Positions 57,495 to 64,000 of a stretch of DNA of 64,000 nt are shown one piece after another. How positions within the stretch are numbered: the first letter of the stretch is position 1; each line of letters begins with the position of its first letter. The stretch is from Paludibacteraceae bacterium (GTDB lineage: Bacteria; Bacteroidota; Bacteroidia; Bacteroidales; Paludibacteraceae). A program made the translations under genes and the position numbers. Under the pieces are notes generated by a model, which saw only the letters and a list, made by a program, of their open reading frames with translations, had not been told where the DNA came from and made no database searches. The stretch spans positions 39,021 through 103,020 of the forward strand of contig JAKSNY010000008.1 of the NCBI GenBank assembly GCA_024399495.1, in the 5' to 3' direction.

Positions 57495-58910
57495 ATGAAA
57501 AAACTTATTTACATGGCAGGAGCGGCATTGGTAATGTTAGCCTCTGCATCTTGTGAGAAAAAAGAGACAGTAAAAGAGGCACAGTCATCTGTAGAGAAAG
57601 TGGATATGGTGTTTACAGCCACATCTGATAACGGTGGCTTAAAAACCACAATAGTGGATAACACAAAAGCAGTATGGTCATCAACAGACAACCTGAAAGT
57701 GTTCACAGCAGAAGACCAAACAGGTAGCGTATGTAACTATAAAAGCGGTGCAGGCACAGCAACAGCGGAGTTTGAAGGACAATGTGCCAAAAAAGGTCCT
57801 TGGACAGCGATATGCCCTGCTGGTAAGGGCACAGGTTTTGCAGACGGCACCATAACATTTACAATGCCAGAGAATCAGACATACGCCACTAACACATTTG
57901 CAGACGGTGCAATGCCTTGCGTAGCATACTCAGAGACCAACACATTTAATTTCAAGCACTCATTTGGTGTGCTTAAACTCAGCCTTAAACTTAAGAGTGG
58001 AAAGACAGGCTCAGTAAAGAGCATAACCGTTACAACCAAAGGTTCTGAGAAACTTAACGGTACATTTACAGTTAATCCTCAGACAAGTGCGGCTGCCACA
58101 TACAGCACAGGCGGAACATCATCTGTAACCCTTAACTGTACAAGTGTAGCACTTAGTGAAAGCACAGCCACAGATTTTTGGATTGTAGTACCAGAGGGTG
58201 CGTTTGCAAGCGGATTTGATGTAACAGTAACACCTACATCAGAAGACCTTCTTCCAGCAACATTATCAACCACAAAAGCCAACACCATTACTGCAGGTGA
58301 GGTTAATAAGATGCCTGTACAATTGGTTGAGTTTAAGATACCAACCACAGGCTACGCAGACAGAAAAGAGGGTACAGGCACAGTAAAAGTTAAGTGGGTG
58401 CAACTGTGGGAGAATGGTCCTAAGTGGGCTGAGTACAATGTAGGTGCCACAACTGTAGGAGAGTATGGTGGCTACTATGCGTGGGGAGGCAGTCAAAGTA
58501 CGGTTGACGACCACAATACAGGTACAGACCCTCTTTCAGGCGACTCTGACACCGCTACTAAGTTGTGGGGTTCTAATTGGCAGATGGCTACAACGGAAGA
58601 CTTTGACGCTCTTTTTGCTAACTGTGATGTAGAGTGGAAATCTGCAGATAATAGCGGATATGGTGTTGCAGGCAGACTCTATACAGGTAAAGATGACTAC
58701 GCAGGCAACTCCGTATTTTTCCCTGCTGCGGGCTACTACGGCTTTGGCAAAGTCAACTTCGCAGACAGAGACGGCGACTATTGGAGTTCCGCTCCTAATG
58801 GCAAGTCCTACGCCTACACCCTGTACTTCACCTCAGGCTCTCAGAGCGTGAGCAGCCTCAACCGCATGTACGGCTACTCTGTGCGTGCGGTTTTGAATGA
58901 GAGTAATTAA
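57495..58910 (+). CDS. Fimbrillin-like/FISUMP lipoprotein 2
   Basis: 471 residues. Lipobox ASASC after a signal peptide almost identical to that of 25715. Residues 30-285 form a fimbrillin-like domain (VWSSTDNLKVF, MPCVAYSETN). Residues 300-471 form a FISUMP domain (VKWVQLWENGPKWAEYNVGA, GSNWQMATTEDFDALF, NSVFFPAAGYYG, SVRAVLNESN). The FISUMP part is nearly identical to 25715 in places, including long identical DNA runs, whereas the N-terminal domain has diverged. Confidence 0.85.
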   Translation: MKKLIYMAGAALVMLASASCEKKETVKEAQSSVEKVDMVFTATSDNGGLKTTIVDNTKAVWSSTDNLKVFTAEDQTGSVCNYKSGAGTATAEFEGQCAKKGPWTAICPAGKGTGFADGTITFTMPENQTYATNTFADGAMPCVAYSETNTFNFKHSFGVLKLSLKLKSGKTGSVKSITVTTKGSEKLNGTFTVNPQTSAAATYSTGGTSSVTLNCTSVALSESTATDFWIVVPEGAFASGFDVTVTPTSEDLLPATLSTTKANTITAGEVNKMPVQLVEFKIPTTGYADRKEGTGTVKVKWVQLWENGPKWAEYNVGATTVGEYGGYYAWGGSQSTVDDHNTGTDPLSGDSDTATKLWGSNWQMATTEDFDALFANCDVEWKSADNSGYGVAGRLYTGKDDYAGNSVFFPAAGYYGFGKVNFADRDGDYWSSAPNGKSYAYTLYFTSGSQSVSSLNRMYGYSVRAVLNESN

Positions 58911-58918
58911 GCCATAGC

Positions 58919-59024
58919 CCCGTCATGCTGAGTGAAGCGTAGCGTAACGAAAAATCTCATAATGAATAGGAGATTACCTTCGGTCAGCAAGCAGTCTTCG
59001 CTCCGCTCAGGATGACGGGCGGAA
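58919..59024. repeat. CGTCATGCTGAG...CTCAGGATGACG inverted repeat
   Basis: CGTCATGCTGAG and CTCAGGATGACG close a 100-bp structure with inner GTGAAGCGTAGCG-type segments. Variants of the CGTCAT end occur at 55926, 56211, 60938 and 62953. This is a widespread pattern of Bacteroidota intergenic repeats. Confidence 0.72.
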
Positions 59025-59035
59025 AACAATTCAGG

Positions 59036-59067
59036 CGGGTCAAGGTTTCATTGGAAACTTTGACCCG
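59036..59067 (+). terminator. Hairpin terminator after FISUMP lipoprotein 2
   Basis: CGGGTCAAGGTTTC pairs with GAAACTTTGACCCG (one mismatch) around ATTG. Related to 27163 and 62276. Confidence 0.75.
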
Positions 59068-59084
59068 TTGGCTATATAATAAGG

Positions 59085-59328
59085 TGTAACTTTACTCGCA
59101 CCTTATAGGTGCTCGTTAAGATAAAAACTCCGTTTTCACTAACTTTACTCGTGGCTTCGCCACTCGTGAAGTTAACTGTCGCTCGGCAAAAAACAAAAAG
59201 CGTTCCGCTTTTTCTTTGAAAAACCATCTTTCCCTATTGAAAATCAAGCTTTCCAATAGGAAAATCTGTTTTTTTAGCAAAAAAATCCCAGATTTTTTTG
59301 GTTTTTTGCTCTCGCTTATGTATTTTTG
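59085..59328. repeat. Promoter-bearing CGAG hairpin repeat, copy 4
   Basis: Two ACTCG-stem-CTCG modules come first: GCACC-TTATA-GGTGC, then GTGGC-TTC-GCCAC. Then GCTCGGCA, hairpins AAAAGCG/CGCTTTT and TTGGAAAGC/GCTTTCCAA-type, TGCTCTCG, and TTTG (59297-59300)-20-TATTTTTG (59321-59328). No gene is seen between 59067 and 59455. Confidence 0.8.
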
Positions 59329-59455
59329 CATCATAATAGAGCGATAGTAAATCCTTATGTATGGTGAAATACTAAGAAAAGGATATGATATCAGTATTAT
59401 GTATCCTTAAACATAAAAAACAATATGGATAAGGATAAGATATACAATAATTAGT

Positions 59456-60925
59456 ATGGATGATAAAATAGTAATAAGTATGGAAAGTAACAATCTCATA
59501 GGAAGAGAATATGAAAAAGGGTTGCTAAAGAATTATTATAATAGTCCTAAACCAGAACTTGTTGCTATATATGGTCGTAGGCGGGTTGGAAAGACTTTTC
59601 TAGTTAAAAAAACATTTGGACAACAATTTGCATTCTCTTTTACAGGTATGTACAATACCTCTCGTGCAATACAACTTAAGGAGTTTAAGCGTAGTTTAGA
59701 AAAATATTCAGGAGAATTATGTCTTACACCAAAAAATTGGTTTGAAGCGTTCAATATGCTTGCTGAATACTTAGACACACTTAAACAAGAGCGTATCGTG
59801 GTGTTTTTAGATGAATTGCCGTGGATGGACACTCCTAAAGGAAACTTTCTTGGTGCATTTGGAAGATTTTGGAATGATTGGGCTTCAACCAAAGACAATT
59901 TTAAGCTGTTTGTTTGTGGAAGTGCCACTACGTGGATGGTTTCAAAATTTATAGGTAATAAGGGAGGTTTGTACGGACGCGTGTGCCGTCCTATTCATTT
60001 GGCACCTTTTACATTGCTTGAAACAGAAAAGTTTTTACACGATGTAAAGGGTATTGAATATAATAGAAAGCAGATAACTGATGTATATATGATATTAGGT
60101 GGCATCCCTTTCTATTTGGATATGCTTGTAGCAGGTCAGCCTTTATCCAAGTGTATAGATGATTTGTTTTTTAGAGATGGTGCTCCGTTAAGAAATGAAT
60201 ATGATTTTTTATTCCGTTCATTGTTTAATGATTCAAAAGTTTACAGAAGGGTTATAGAGTATTTGTCCGATAATGTATCGGGTAAAAGTCGTCAAGATAT
60301 TATGAACGGTATTAAATTACAAGAAGGTGGTAATTTGACAGAAATTCTTGACAATTTGGTTAAATGTGATTTTATACGTAAGTTTACTGTTATCGGAAAA
60401 AATTCAAGAGATGCCCAATACCAGTTAACTGACAATTTTACATTATTCTATAATCGTTTTGTTTCAAATAATAGTGGACAAGATGAACATTTTTGGACAA
60501 ATATTGATGGTAAGCCGCTAAAGTCATCATGGAGTGGTTCTGCATTTGAACAGATTTGTTTGTTACATATAAGGCAGATAAAAGAAGCGTTAGGCATCTC
60601 CGGTATTTTGAGTAATGTTCATTCATGGAGTTGCAAACCTTTTGTTGATGCTGATGGAACACAATGGAAGGGTGGTCAGATAGACCTTATAATTGACCGC
60701 AGCGATAATGTCATCAATATTTGCGAAATGAAATATGCATCCGATACATACACAATAACGTCAGATTATGAGCAATCTATACGCCATAGGGCATCGCTGT
60801 TTCAAAAAATGACTAAAACCCGCAAAGCGATTCAACATATATTTGTTACTACATACGGAATTAGTGCCAATAATTATAGTCATTTGGTGCAAAACAGTCT
60901 GATTTTGGATGATTTGTTTAAATGA
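59456..60925 (+). CDS. AAA ATPase of the archaeal-ATPase/DUF234 type
   Basis: 489 residues (ATG at 59456; ATG at 59480 is also possible). Walker A GRRRVGKTFLVKK near residue 40, Walker B IVVFLDELPW near 115, then VCGSATTWM and the lid. The C-terminal part has GGQIDLIIDRSDNVINICEMKYA, a PD-(D/E)XK-like core with D...E-x-K intact. Third ATPase of this broad group in the window, but a different subfamily from the DUF4143 pair. Confidence 0.88.
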   Translation: MDDKIVISMESNNLIGREYEKGLLKNYYNSPKPELVAIYGRRRVGKTFLVKKTFGQQFAFSFTGMYNTSRAIQLKEFKRSLEKYSGELCLTPKNWFEAFNMLAEYLDTLKQERIVVFLDELPWMDTPKGNFLGAFGRFWNDWASTKDNFKLFVCGSATTWMVSKFIGNKGGLYGRVCRPIHLAPFTLLETEKFLHDVKGIEYNRKQITDVYMILGGIPFYLDMLVAGQPLSKCIDDLFFRDGAPLRNEYDFLFRSLFNDSKVYRRVIEYLSDNVSGKSRQDIMNGIKLQEGGNLTEILDNLVKCDFIRKFTVIGKNSRDAQYQLTDNFTLFYNRFVSNNSGQDEHFWTNIDGKPLKSSWSGSAFEQICLLHIRQIKEALGISGILSNVHSWSCKPFVDADGTQWKGGQIDLIIDRSDNVINICEMKYASDTYTITSDYEQSIRHRASLFQKMTKTRKAIQHIFVTTYGISANNYSHLVQNSLILDDLFK

Positions 60926-60937
60926 TGTTGCTTCCGT

Positions 60938-61097
60938 CATTTTGAGTGTGCTTGCTAGCGAGGGCAGAAGCCAAACTTGTTTGGATTATGCCGAGTGTAG
61001 CCGAAAATGCACGAAGTGAATTTTCGTGCAAACGAGAGCAGAGAAAGTTTACTTTCTATGCCGAGTGTAGCCGAAAATGCACGAAGTGAAAGATCTC
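60938..61097. repeat. CGAG hairpin repeats with AGATCTCA end (copy near FISUMP lipoprotein 3)
   Basis: GCGAGGGCAGA-AGCCAAAC-TTG-TTTGG-ATTATGCCGAGTG, then GCACGAA/TTTCGTGC and CGAGAGCAGA-GAAAG-TTTA-CTTTC-TATGCCGAGTG, then AAAGATCTCA. The right 110 bases are nearly identical to 55926-56040 and again end a few bases before a promoter. Confidence 0.82.
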
Positions 61098-61107
61098 ACA
61101 AAAAAAT

Positions 61108-61136
61108 TTTGCAGAAAAAAATAATATGTAACTTTG
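61108..61136 (+). promoter_or_regulatory. Promoter of FISUMP lipoprotein 3
   Basis: TTTG (61108-61111), 17 bases, TAACTTTG (61129-61136), inside an AT-rich stretch shared with 25164-25194 and 56049-56079. Confidence 0.75.
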
Positions 61137-61209
61137 TATTGTTAGCCTCTCCGTAGAAGTATATCGGGGGGATATTAAAAATCAAATAGTTATAAAATAA
61201 TAAATCATT

Positions 61210-62052
61210 ATGAAGACATTAAAGTTTATTTCAATTGCACTGGCTGGAGCGTTGCTGGTGCTAAGTGCGTGCAAGAAAGACAGTGGTAATGAGCCAAGTC
61301 CAACACCCGGACCAACCCCAACAGAACAGGTTACCGATGCCTGTGGCATCACCTATCCAGTAGTTAAGATAGGGGAGCAGTACTGGATGGCGGAGAATTA
61401 CCGTTGTTCAAAGTATGACACAGAGTCAGAGGCATACAACGCCTCATGGCTTACAGATAATACCATTCCAACATCAGCAATAATTTACACATACACCCCA
61501 TACTACACCGATGCCTCGGACAAGAGCAAGTGGGATAGTTATAGCAAACGGTATGGAGTGAATCTTACAGATGCACAAGTTGCAAAACTTGGTTACCTCT
61601 ACAACTGGGCCGCAGCTGTAGGTGTTGCGGACGGATGGGAACAGACATCAGCGTTCAGTGGCAATCGTCAGGGCATCTGCCCCAACGGTTGGCACGTACC
61701 GTCAAGAGCGGAGTGGCAGACGCTGTATGATTACATATACAGTGCACAAAAACTCACATCAAACGCAGTCGGCAAATATCTGAAGACCACCTCCGGCTGG
61801 TACGATGAGGGCAAACCACAAACCTACCCACAGGGCTTAGACACGTATGGTTTTGCGGCTCTGCCGGCAGGCTACGCATTTGGAAGTAGTGTGGACAATG
61901 TTGGCTACGATACCCATTTCTGGTCGGCTACTCCAAATGAGAGCTACAGCAGCTACGCTTACTACAGGACCCTCTATTACGACTATGACTACTTGAACGA
62001 GGGCGACGGCAGTAAGGGCCACGGACGATCTGTGCGTTGCTTAAGGAATTAA
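61210..62052 (+). CDS. FISUMP lipoprotein 3
   Basis: 280 residues. Lipobox LSAC (Cys about 20), a short Pro-rich linker (PSPTPGPTPTE), then a FISUMP domain from about residue 40: [56 protein letters not shown] and the end SVRCLRN. It resembles the FISUMP of 17504 (shared VTDACG and QYWMAEN motifs) more than those of 25715 or 57495. No peptide gene and no conserved leader hairpin precede it. Confidence 0.85.
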   Translation: MKTLKFISIALAGALLVLSACKKDSGNEPSPTPGPTPTEQVTDACGITYPVVKIGEQYWMAENYRCSKYDTESEAYNASWLTDNTIPTSAIIYTYTPYYTDASDKSKWDSYSKRYGVNLTDAQVAKLGYLYNWAAAVGVADGWEQTSAFSGNRQGICPNGWHVPSRAEWQTLYDYIYSAQKLTSNAVGKYLKTTSGWYDEGKPQTYPQGLDTYGFAALPAGYAFGSSVDNVGYDTHFWSATPNESYSSYAYYRTLYYDYDYLNEGDGSKGHGRSVRCLRN

Positions 62053-62245
62053 GGAGCAAGCCGAATGCAGACAAACTTGTTTGTATGCTGAGGCGAAGCC
62101 CTTAATCACAACGAAGTTGAAATTAATGGAGTAGCGAGAGGAGAACAAGTTTACTTGTTATCCCGAGTCACGACATTAATCACAACGAAGTTGTAATTAA
62201 TACTAAATCATCAGCCTTCGGGCTGAAAGCCAAAGTCTGATGATA
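62053..62245. repeat. CGAG hairpin repeat with GGA/TCC box variant
   Basis: GGAGTAGCGAGAGGAGA-ACAAG-TTTA-CTTGT-TATCCCGAGTCACGA (62129-62174): the usual GCA/TGC pairs of the boxes have become GGA/TCC. AATCACAACGAAGTTG-type and TCAG-CCTTCGGG-CTGA hairpins surround it. No gene in 62053-62397. Confidence 0.82.
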
Positions 62246-62275
62246 TTATGCGGGCTGCCCCAAAACAAGGTTAAC

Positions 62276-62311
62276 AGGTCAAAGGAGAATAAACGCTCCT
62301 TTGACCTTTTT
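62276..62311 (+). terminator. Intrinsic terminator of FISUMP lipoprotein 3
   Basis: AGGTCAAAGGAG pairs with CTCCTTTGACCT around AATAAACG, followed by TTTT. Confidence 0.9.
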
Positions 62312-62346
62312 GATTTTGTGTTTTTTATAAAAAAGTTCCATACTTG

Positions 62347-62378
62347 TTTGCTTTTGTATTCTGTTTATCCTATATTTG
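62347..62378 (+). promoter_or_regulatory. Promoter of the DUF4160/DUF2442 pair
   Basis: TTTG (62347-62350), 20 bases, TATATTTG (62371-62378), 20 bp before the ATG. Confidence 0.85.
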
Positions 62379-62397
62379 CAAAAAATATGTAGTGTTT

Positions 62398-62649
62398 ATG
62401 CCAGAGATTAGTCGTTTTTATGGAATTATTATAAAAATGTTCTTTAAACCCAAAGAACATGAACCTGCACACATCCACGCTTTGTATGATGAATATGTGG
62501 GTATTTTTAATATTGAAACTTTAGATATGATTGATGGTGATTTGCCACAGCGTGCCCAGCAATTAGTGAAAGAATGGATGACACTTAATAGAGAACAGTT
62601 GAAGGAAATGTGGCAGAAGCAAGTAATGATAAAATTACCTCCATTATGA
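62398..62649 (+). CDS. DUF4160 protein
   Basis: 83 residues from the ATG at 62398; the frame upstream covers the promoter. MPEISRFYGIIIKMFFKPKEHEPAHIHALYDEYVGIFNIET is the DUF4160 pattern. DUF4160 genes often lie next to DUF2442 genes, as here with an ATGA overlap, and such pairs behave like candidate toxin-antitoxin modules. Function not shown. Confidence 0.88.
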   Translation: MPEISRFYGIIIKMFFKPKEHEPAHIHALYDEYVGIFNIETLDMIDGDLPQRAQQLVKEWMTLNREQLKEMWQKQVMIKLPPL

Positions 62650-62894
62650 TTCCTAAAATACAAGACATACAAGCATTGGATAATTTTATTCTTTGGGTAA
62701 AATTTGATGACGGGAAGCAAGTTCACTATGATCTTAAAGAAGATATAGCTACTATTCCTGCTTTTCGTGGTTTGATAGATGAGTATGGACTCTATCGCAA
62801 TTTTTATGTTGACACAAGTCGTACGTGTGTAACTTGGAATGAAGAGATAGATTTACCGAGCGATTGCATTTATGAGTATGGTAAGGTGAAGTGA
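62646..62894 (+). CDS. DUF2442 protein
   Basis: 82 residues from the ATG at 62646, which overlaps the previous stop codon. LWVKFDDGKQVHYDLKEDI and VTWNEEIDLPSDCIYEYGK are characteristic of DUF2442. The two genes are translationally coupled. It could be the partner or antitoxin of the DUF4160 protein. Confidence 0.88.
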   Translation: MIPKIQDIQALDNFILWVKFDDGKQVHYDLKEDIATIPAFRGLIDEYGLYRNFYVDTSRTCVTWNEEIDLPSDCIYEYGKVK

Positions 62895-62895
62895 T

Positions 62896-62962
62896 AGCAG
62901 CACTCGGCATAACCCAAGTAAACTTGGTTCTGCCTTCGTTGGCAAGCACATTCAGGATGACG
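62896..62962. repeat. Inverted CGAG hairpin repeat (short)
   Basis: On the minus strand: CGAAGGCAGA-ACCAAG-TTTA-CTTGGGT-TATGCCGAGTG. The first box has CGAA in place of CGAG. It is joined to a CAGGATGACG end. Confidence 0.75.
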
Positions 62963-62973
62963 AACTAAACAAT

Positions 62974-63012
62974 GGGTCAAGGGAGAAGAATAAACGCTCC
63001 TTTGACCTTTTT
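62974..63012 (+). terminator. Intrinsic terminator after DUF2442
   Basis: GGGTCAAGGGAG pairs with CTCCTTTGACC (G-T pairs allowed) around AAGAATAAACG, then TTTTT. Nearly the same hairpin ends FISUMP lipoprotein 3. Confidence 0.88.
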
Positions 63013-63037
63013 GTTTTTGTCAAAATGTATATAAAGG

Positions 63038-63336
63038 GGTGTAACTTTACTCGTACACTGCGTGTGCTCGTGAAGATAAAAACTCCGTTTTCACTAACTT
63101 TACTCGTGGCTTCGCCACTCGTGAAGTTAAATCTCCTTACTCTGTAAGTGTAACTTTACTCGCACACTGCGTGTGCTCGTGAAGATAGGATGCATTATGG
63201 CAGAACCAAAAATGTTCCATTTTTGAAAAATATGTGTTGTATGGGTATGTAAACAAGTTTCCAACCCACACTCCACATATTTTTTGCAAAAAAACTGCAT
63301 TTTTTTTTGTTCTGCACATAATTTTCACTATCTTTG
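63038..63336. repeat. Promoter-bearing hairpin repeat, copy 5 (rpsO), diverged boxes
   Basis: Three ACTCG-stem-CTCG modules: TACAC-TGC-GTGTG, GTGGC-TTC-GCCAC and GCACAC-TGC-GTGTGC. Then GGCAGAAC...GTTCTGC replaces the CGGCA/TGCTCTCG boxes, so the closing helix is fully Watson-Crick. The inner hairpin AAAAATG-TTC-CATTTTT follows. It ends with TTTG (63306-63309), 19 bases, TATCTTTG (63329-63336). Confidence 0.82.
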
Positions 63337-63366
63337 TCGCCCAATTTAAAATTATCAGTTTTTATT

Positions 63367-63636
63367 ATGTATTTATCAAAAGAAGAAAAAGCGGAAATCT
63401 TTGGGAAATACGGAAAGTCCAATACTGACACTGGTTCTCCAGAAAGCCAGATAGCATTATTCTCTGCCCGTATTGCTCATTTGCAGGAACATGTTCAGGC
63501 AAATAAGAAAGATTATAGTACACGTCGTGCTTTAGTAATGTTGGTTGGAAAACGCCGTCAACTCCTAAATTTCCTTAAGGAGCGTGACATTAATCGTTAT
63601 CGTGCCATCATTAAAGAGTTAGGTATTCGTAAATAA
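63367..63636 (+). CDS. rpsO: 30S ribosomal protein S15
   Basis: 89 residues from the ATG at 63367, 31 bp after the promoter. TDTGSPESQIALFSARIAHLQEHVQANKKDYSTRRALVMLVGKRRQLLNFLKERD is the four-helix S15 pattern; S15 binds the central domain of 16S rRNA. The frame extends to 63334, but that covers the promoter. An rrn operon follows. Confidence 0.97.
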   Translation: MYLSKEEKAEIFGKYGKSNTDTGSPESQIALFSARIAHLQEHVQANKKDYSTRRALVMLVGKRRQLLNFLKERDINRYRAIIKELGIRK

Positions 63637-63658
63637 TTGCATACCTAAAATGTTAAAA

Positions 63659-63690
63659 ATGAGGGAGTACTGATGTGCGCCCTCATTTTT
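63659..63690 (+). terminator. Intrinsic terminator after rpsO
   Basis: AATGAGGG pairs with CCCTCATT around a 14-base loop, followed by a T-run. Confidence 0.9.
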
Positions 63691-63722
63691 TTTAATTTTT
63701 TTTAAATTTTTTTTAAAAAATA

Positions 63723-63754
63723 TTTGGTAGGTTGCAAAAAAGGGTGTAATTTTG
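63723..63754 (+). promoter_or_regulatory. rrn promoter
   Basis: TTTG (63723-63726), 20 bases, TAATTTTG (63747-63754), about 140 bp before the mature 16S start. AGATCTTTGA in the leader resembles the rrn leader of other Bacteroidota. Confidence 0.85.
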
Positions 63755-63895
63755 CACCCGCTTTTGAGAAAAAGCAAGATCTTTGAAAGACTGGAAACAA
63801 CAAACAACCAAAACAAGGAAGGAACAAGAGCATATTATGTAGAGATACATAAGTCCCCGAGCCATCAATTCAGGAAATAAAGAAAAAAATATACT

Positions 63896-64000
63896 TTACA
63901 ATGAAGAGTTTGATCCTGGCTCAGGATGAACGCTAGCGACAGGCCTAACACATGCAAGTCGAGGGGCAGCGGGGTGTAGCAATACACCGCCGGCGACCGG
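63896..64000 (+). rRNA. rrs: 16S rRNA, 5' end (truncated by window)
   Basis: GAAGAGTTTGATCCTGGCTC and CTAACACATGCAAGTCGAGG at the usual positions. GGGGCAGCGGGG with TACACCGCCGGCGACCGG suits Bacteroidales. The rest lies outside the window. Confidence 0.97.

Noticed and set aside
61137-61205. Third copy of the structured leader before FISUMP lipoprotein 3
   Set aside because: Only a short ATATC-GGGGG-GATAT palindrome is seen; neither the AGCCG hairpin nor the GTGCA loop is present.
63619-63816. 65-codon minus-strand frame before the rrn operon
   Set aside because: Covers the rpsO terminator and the rrn promoter on the other strand; Phe/Lys-rich by AT bias.

Overview
The window comes from a member of the Bacteroidota, most likely an uncultured Bacteroidales. 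The 16S rRNA 5' end at the right edge has the Bacteroidales form. Almost every promoter that can be recognised is the Bacteroidota type, TTTG followed after about 19 bases by TAnnTTTG. Secreted proteins include a protease with a type IX secretion-like C-terminus, fimbrillin-like lipoproteins and FISUMP-domain lipoproteins. The genetic code is standard and the chromosome is moderately AT-rich. No transposase, integrase, phage structural gene or CRISPR array was seen.

Layout. 1-6100 is housekeeping: the end of ackA, a PAP2-like membrane protein, rpsT, tRNA-Glu, radC, a polysaccharide-deacetylase-like protein, tRNA-Arg, and asd-aroB. 6100-18400 is accessory: AT-rich lipoproteins and a truncated copy of one of them, an AAA ATPase behind three 19-bp iterons, a lamin-tail surface protein, then a compact defence-like island (HicAB, a PIN-GNAT-PUA-like protein with an ASCH partner, and a two-gene BcgI-like restriction-modification system behind three 20-bp iterons), then a FISUMP protein. 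18400-25140 returns to core genes: gpmI, a STAS protein, rpmH, a PASTA protein, rluD, pyrE, a SRPBCC protein and argH. 25140-28500 holds the first peptide/lipoprotein cassette and a second AAA ATPase. 28530-55913 is mostly core: radical SAM, a glycosyltransferase, an Fn3 surface protein, the block dapB-lepB-wbqC-protease-recO, yraN, tadA, tyrS, tRNA-Met and tRNA-Gln, ribF, a ClC channel, a sugar transferase, tsaC, recJ, a TPP-riboswitch thiamine uptake operon (TonB receptor plus PnuC-type transporter), a degenerate alkaline-phosphatase-superfamily protein with a SPOR protein, ispD and recG. 56000-63000 has the second peptide/lipoprotein cassette, a third AAA ATPase, another FISUMP lipoprotein and a DUF4160/DUF2442 pair. 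rpsO and the start of an rrn operon close the window.

Two observations stand out. First, many intergenic gaps carry one family of modular hairpin repeats. A conserved CGAG is found on both sides of each variable stem, so the two copies can form tandem G.A pairs. The loop-proximal stem, the outer stem, the 3' hairpin and even the box trinucleotide change in compensating pairs between copies. One sub-type has a complete TTTG/TAnnTTTG promoter built into one end and supplies the apparent promoter of asd, the lamin-tail gene and a FISUMP gene; close relatives precede an ATPase and rpsO. Second, a cassette occurs twice: Bacteroidota promoter, a 110-nt leader with two conserved hairpins and a 15-codon Arg/Lys-rich frame, a 39-41 residue peptide gene, then fimbrillin-like and FISUMP lipoproteins. 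The hairpins keep pairing while the sequence changes.

The core genes form short co-directional operons with 1-50 bp overlaps. The accessory genes are mostly surface lipoproteins, ATPases with PD-(D/E)XK-like ends, and defence or toxin-antitoxin modules. All functional calls rest on reading motifs and context; no database search was run.
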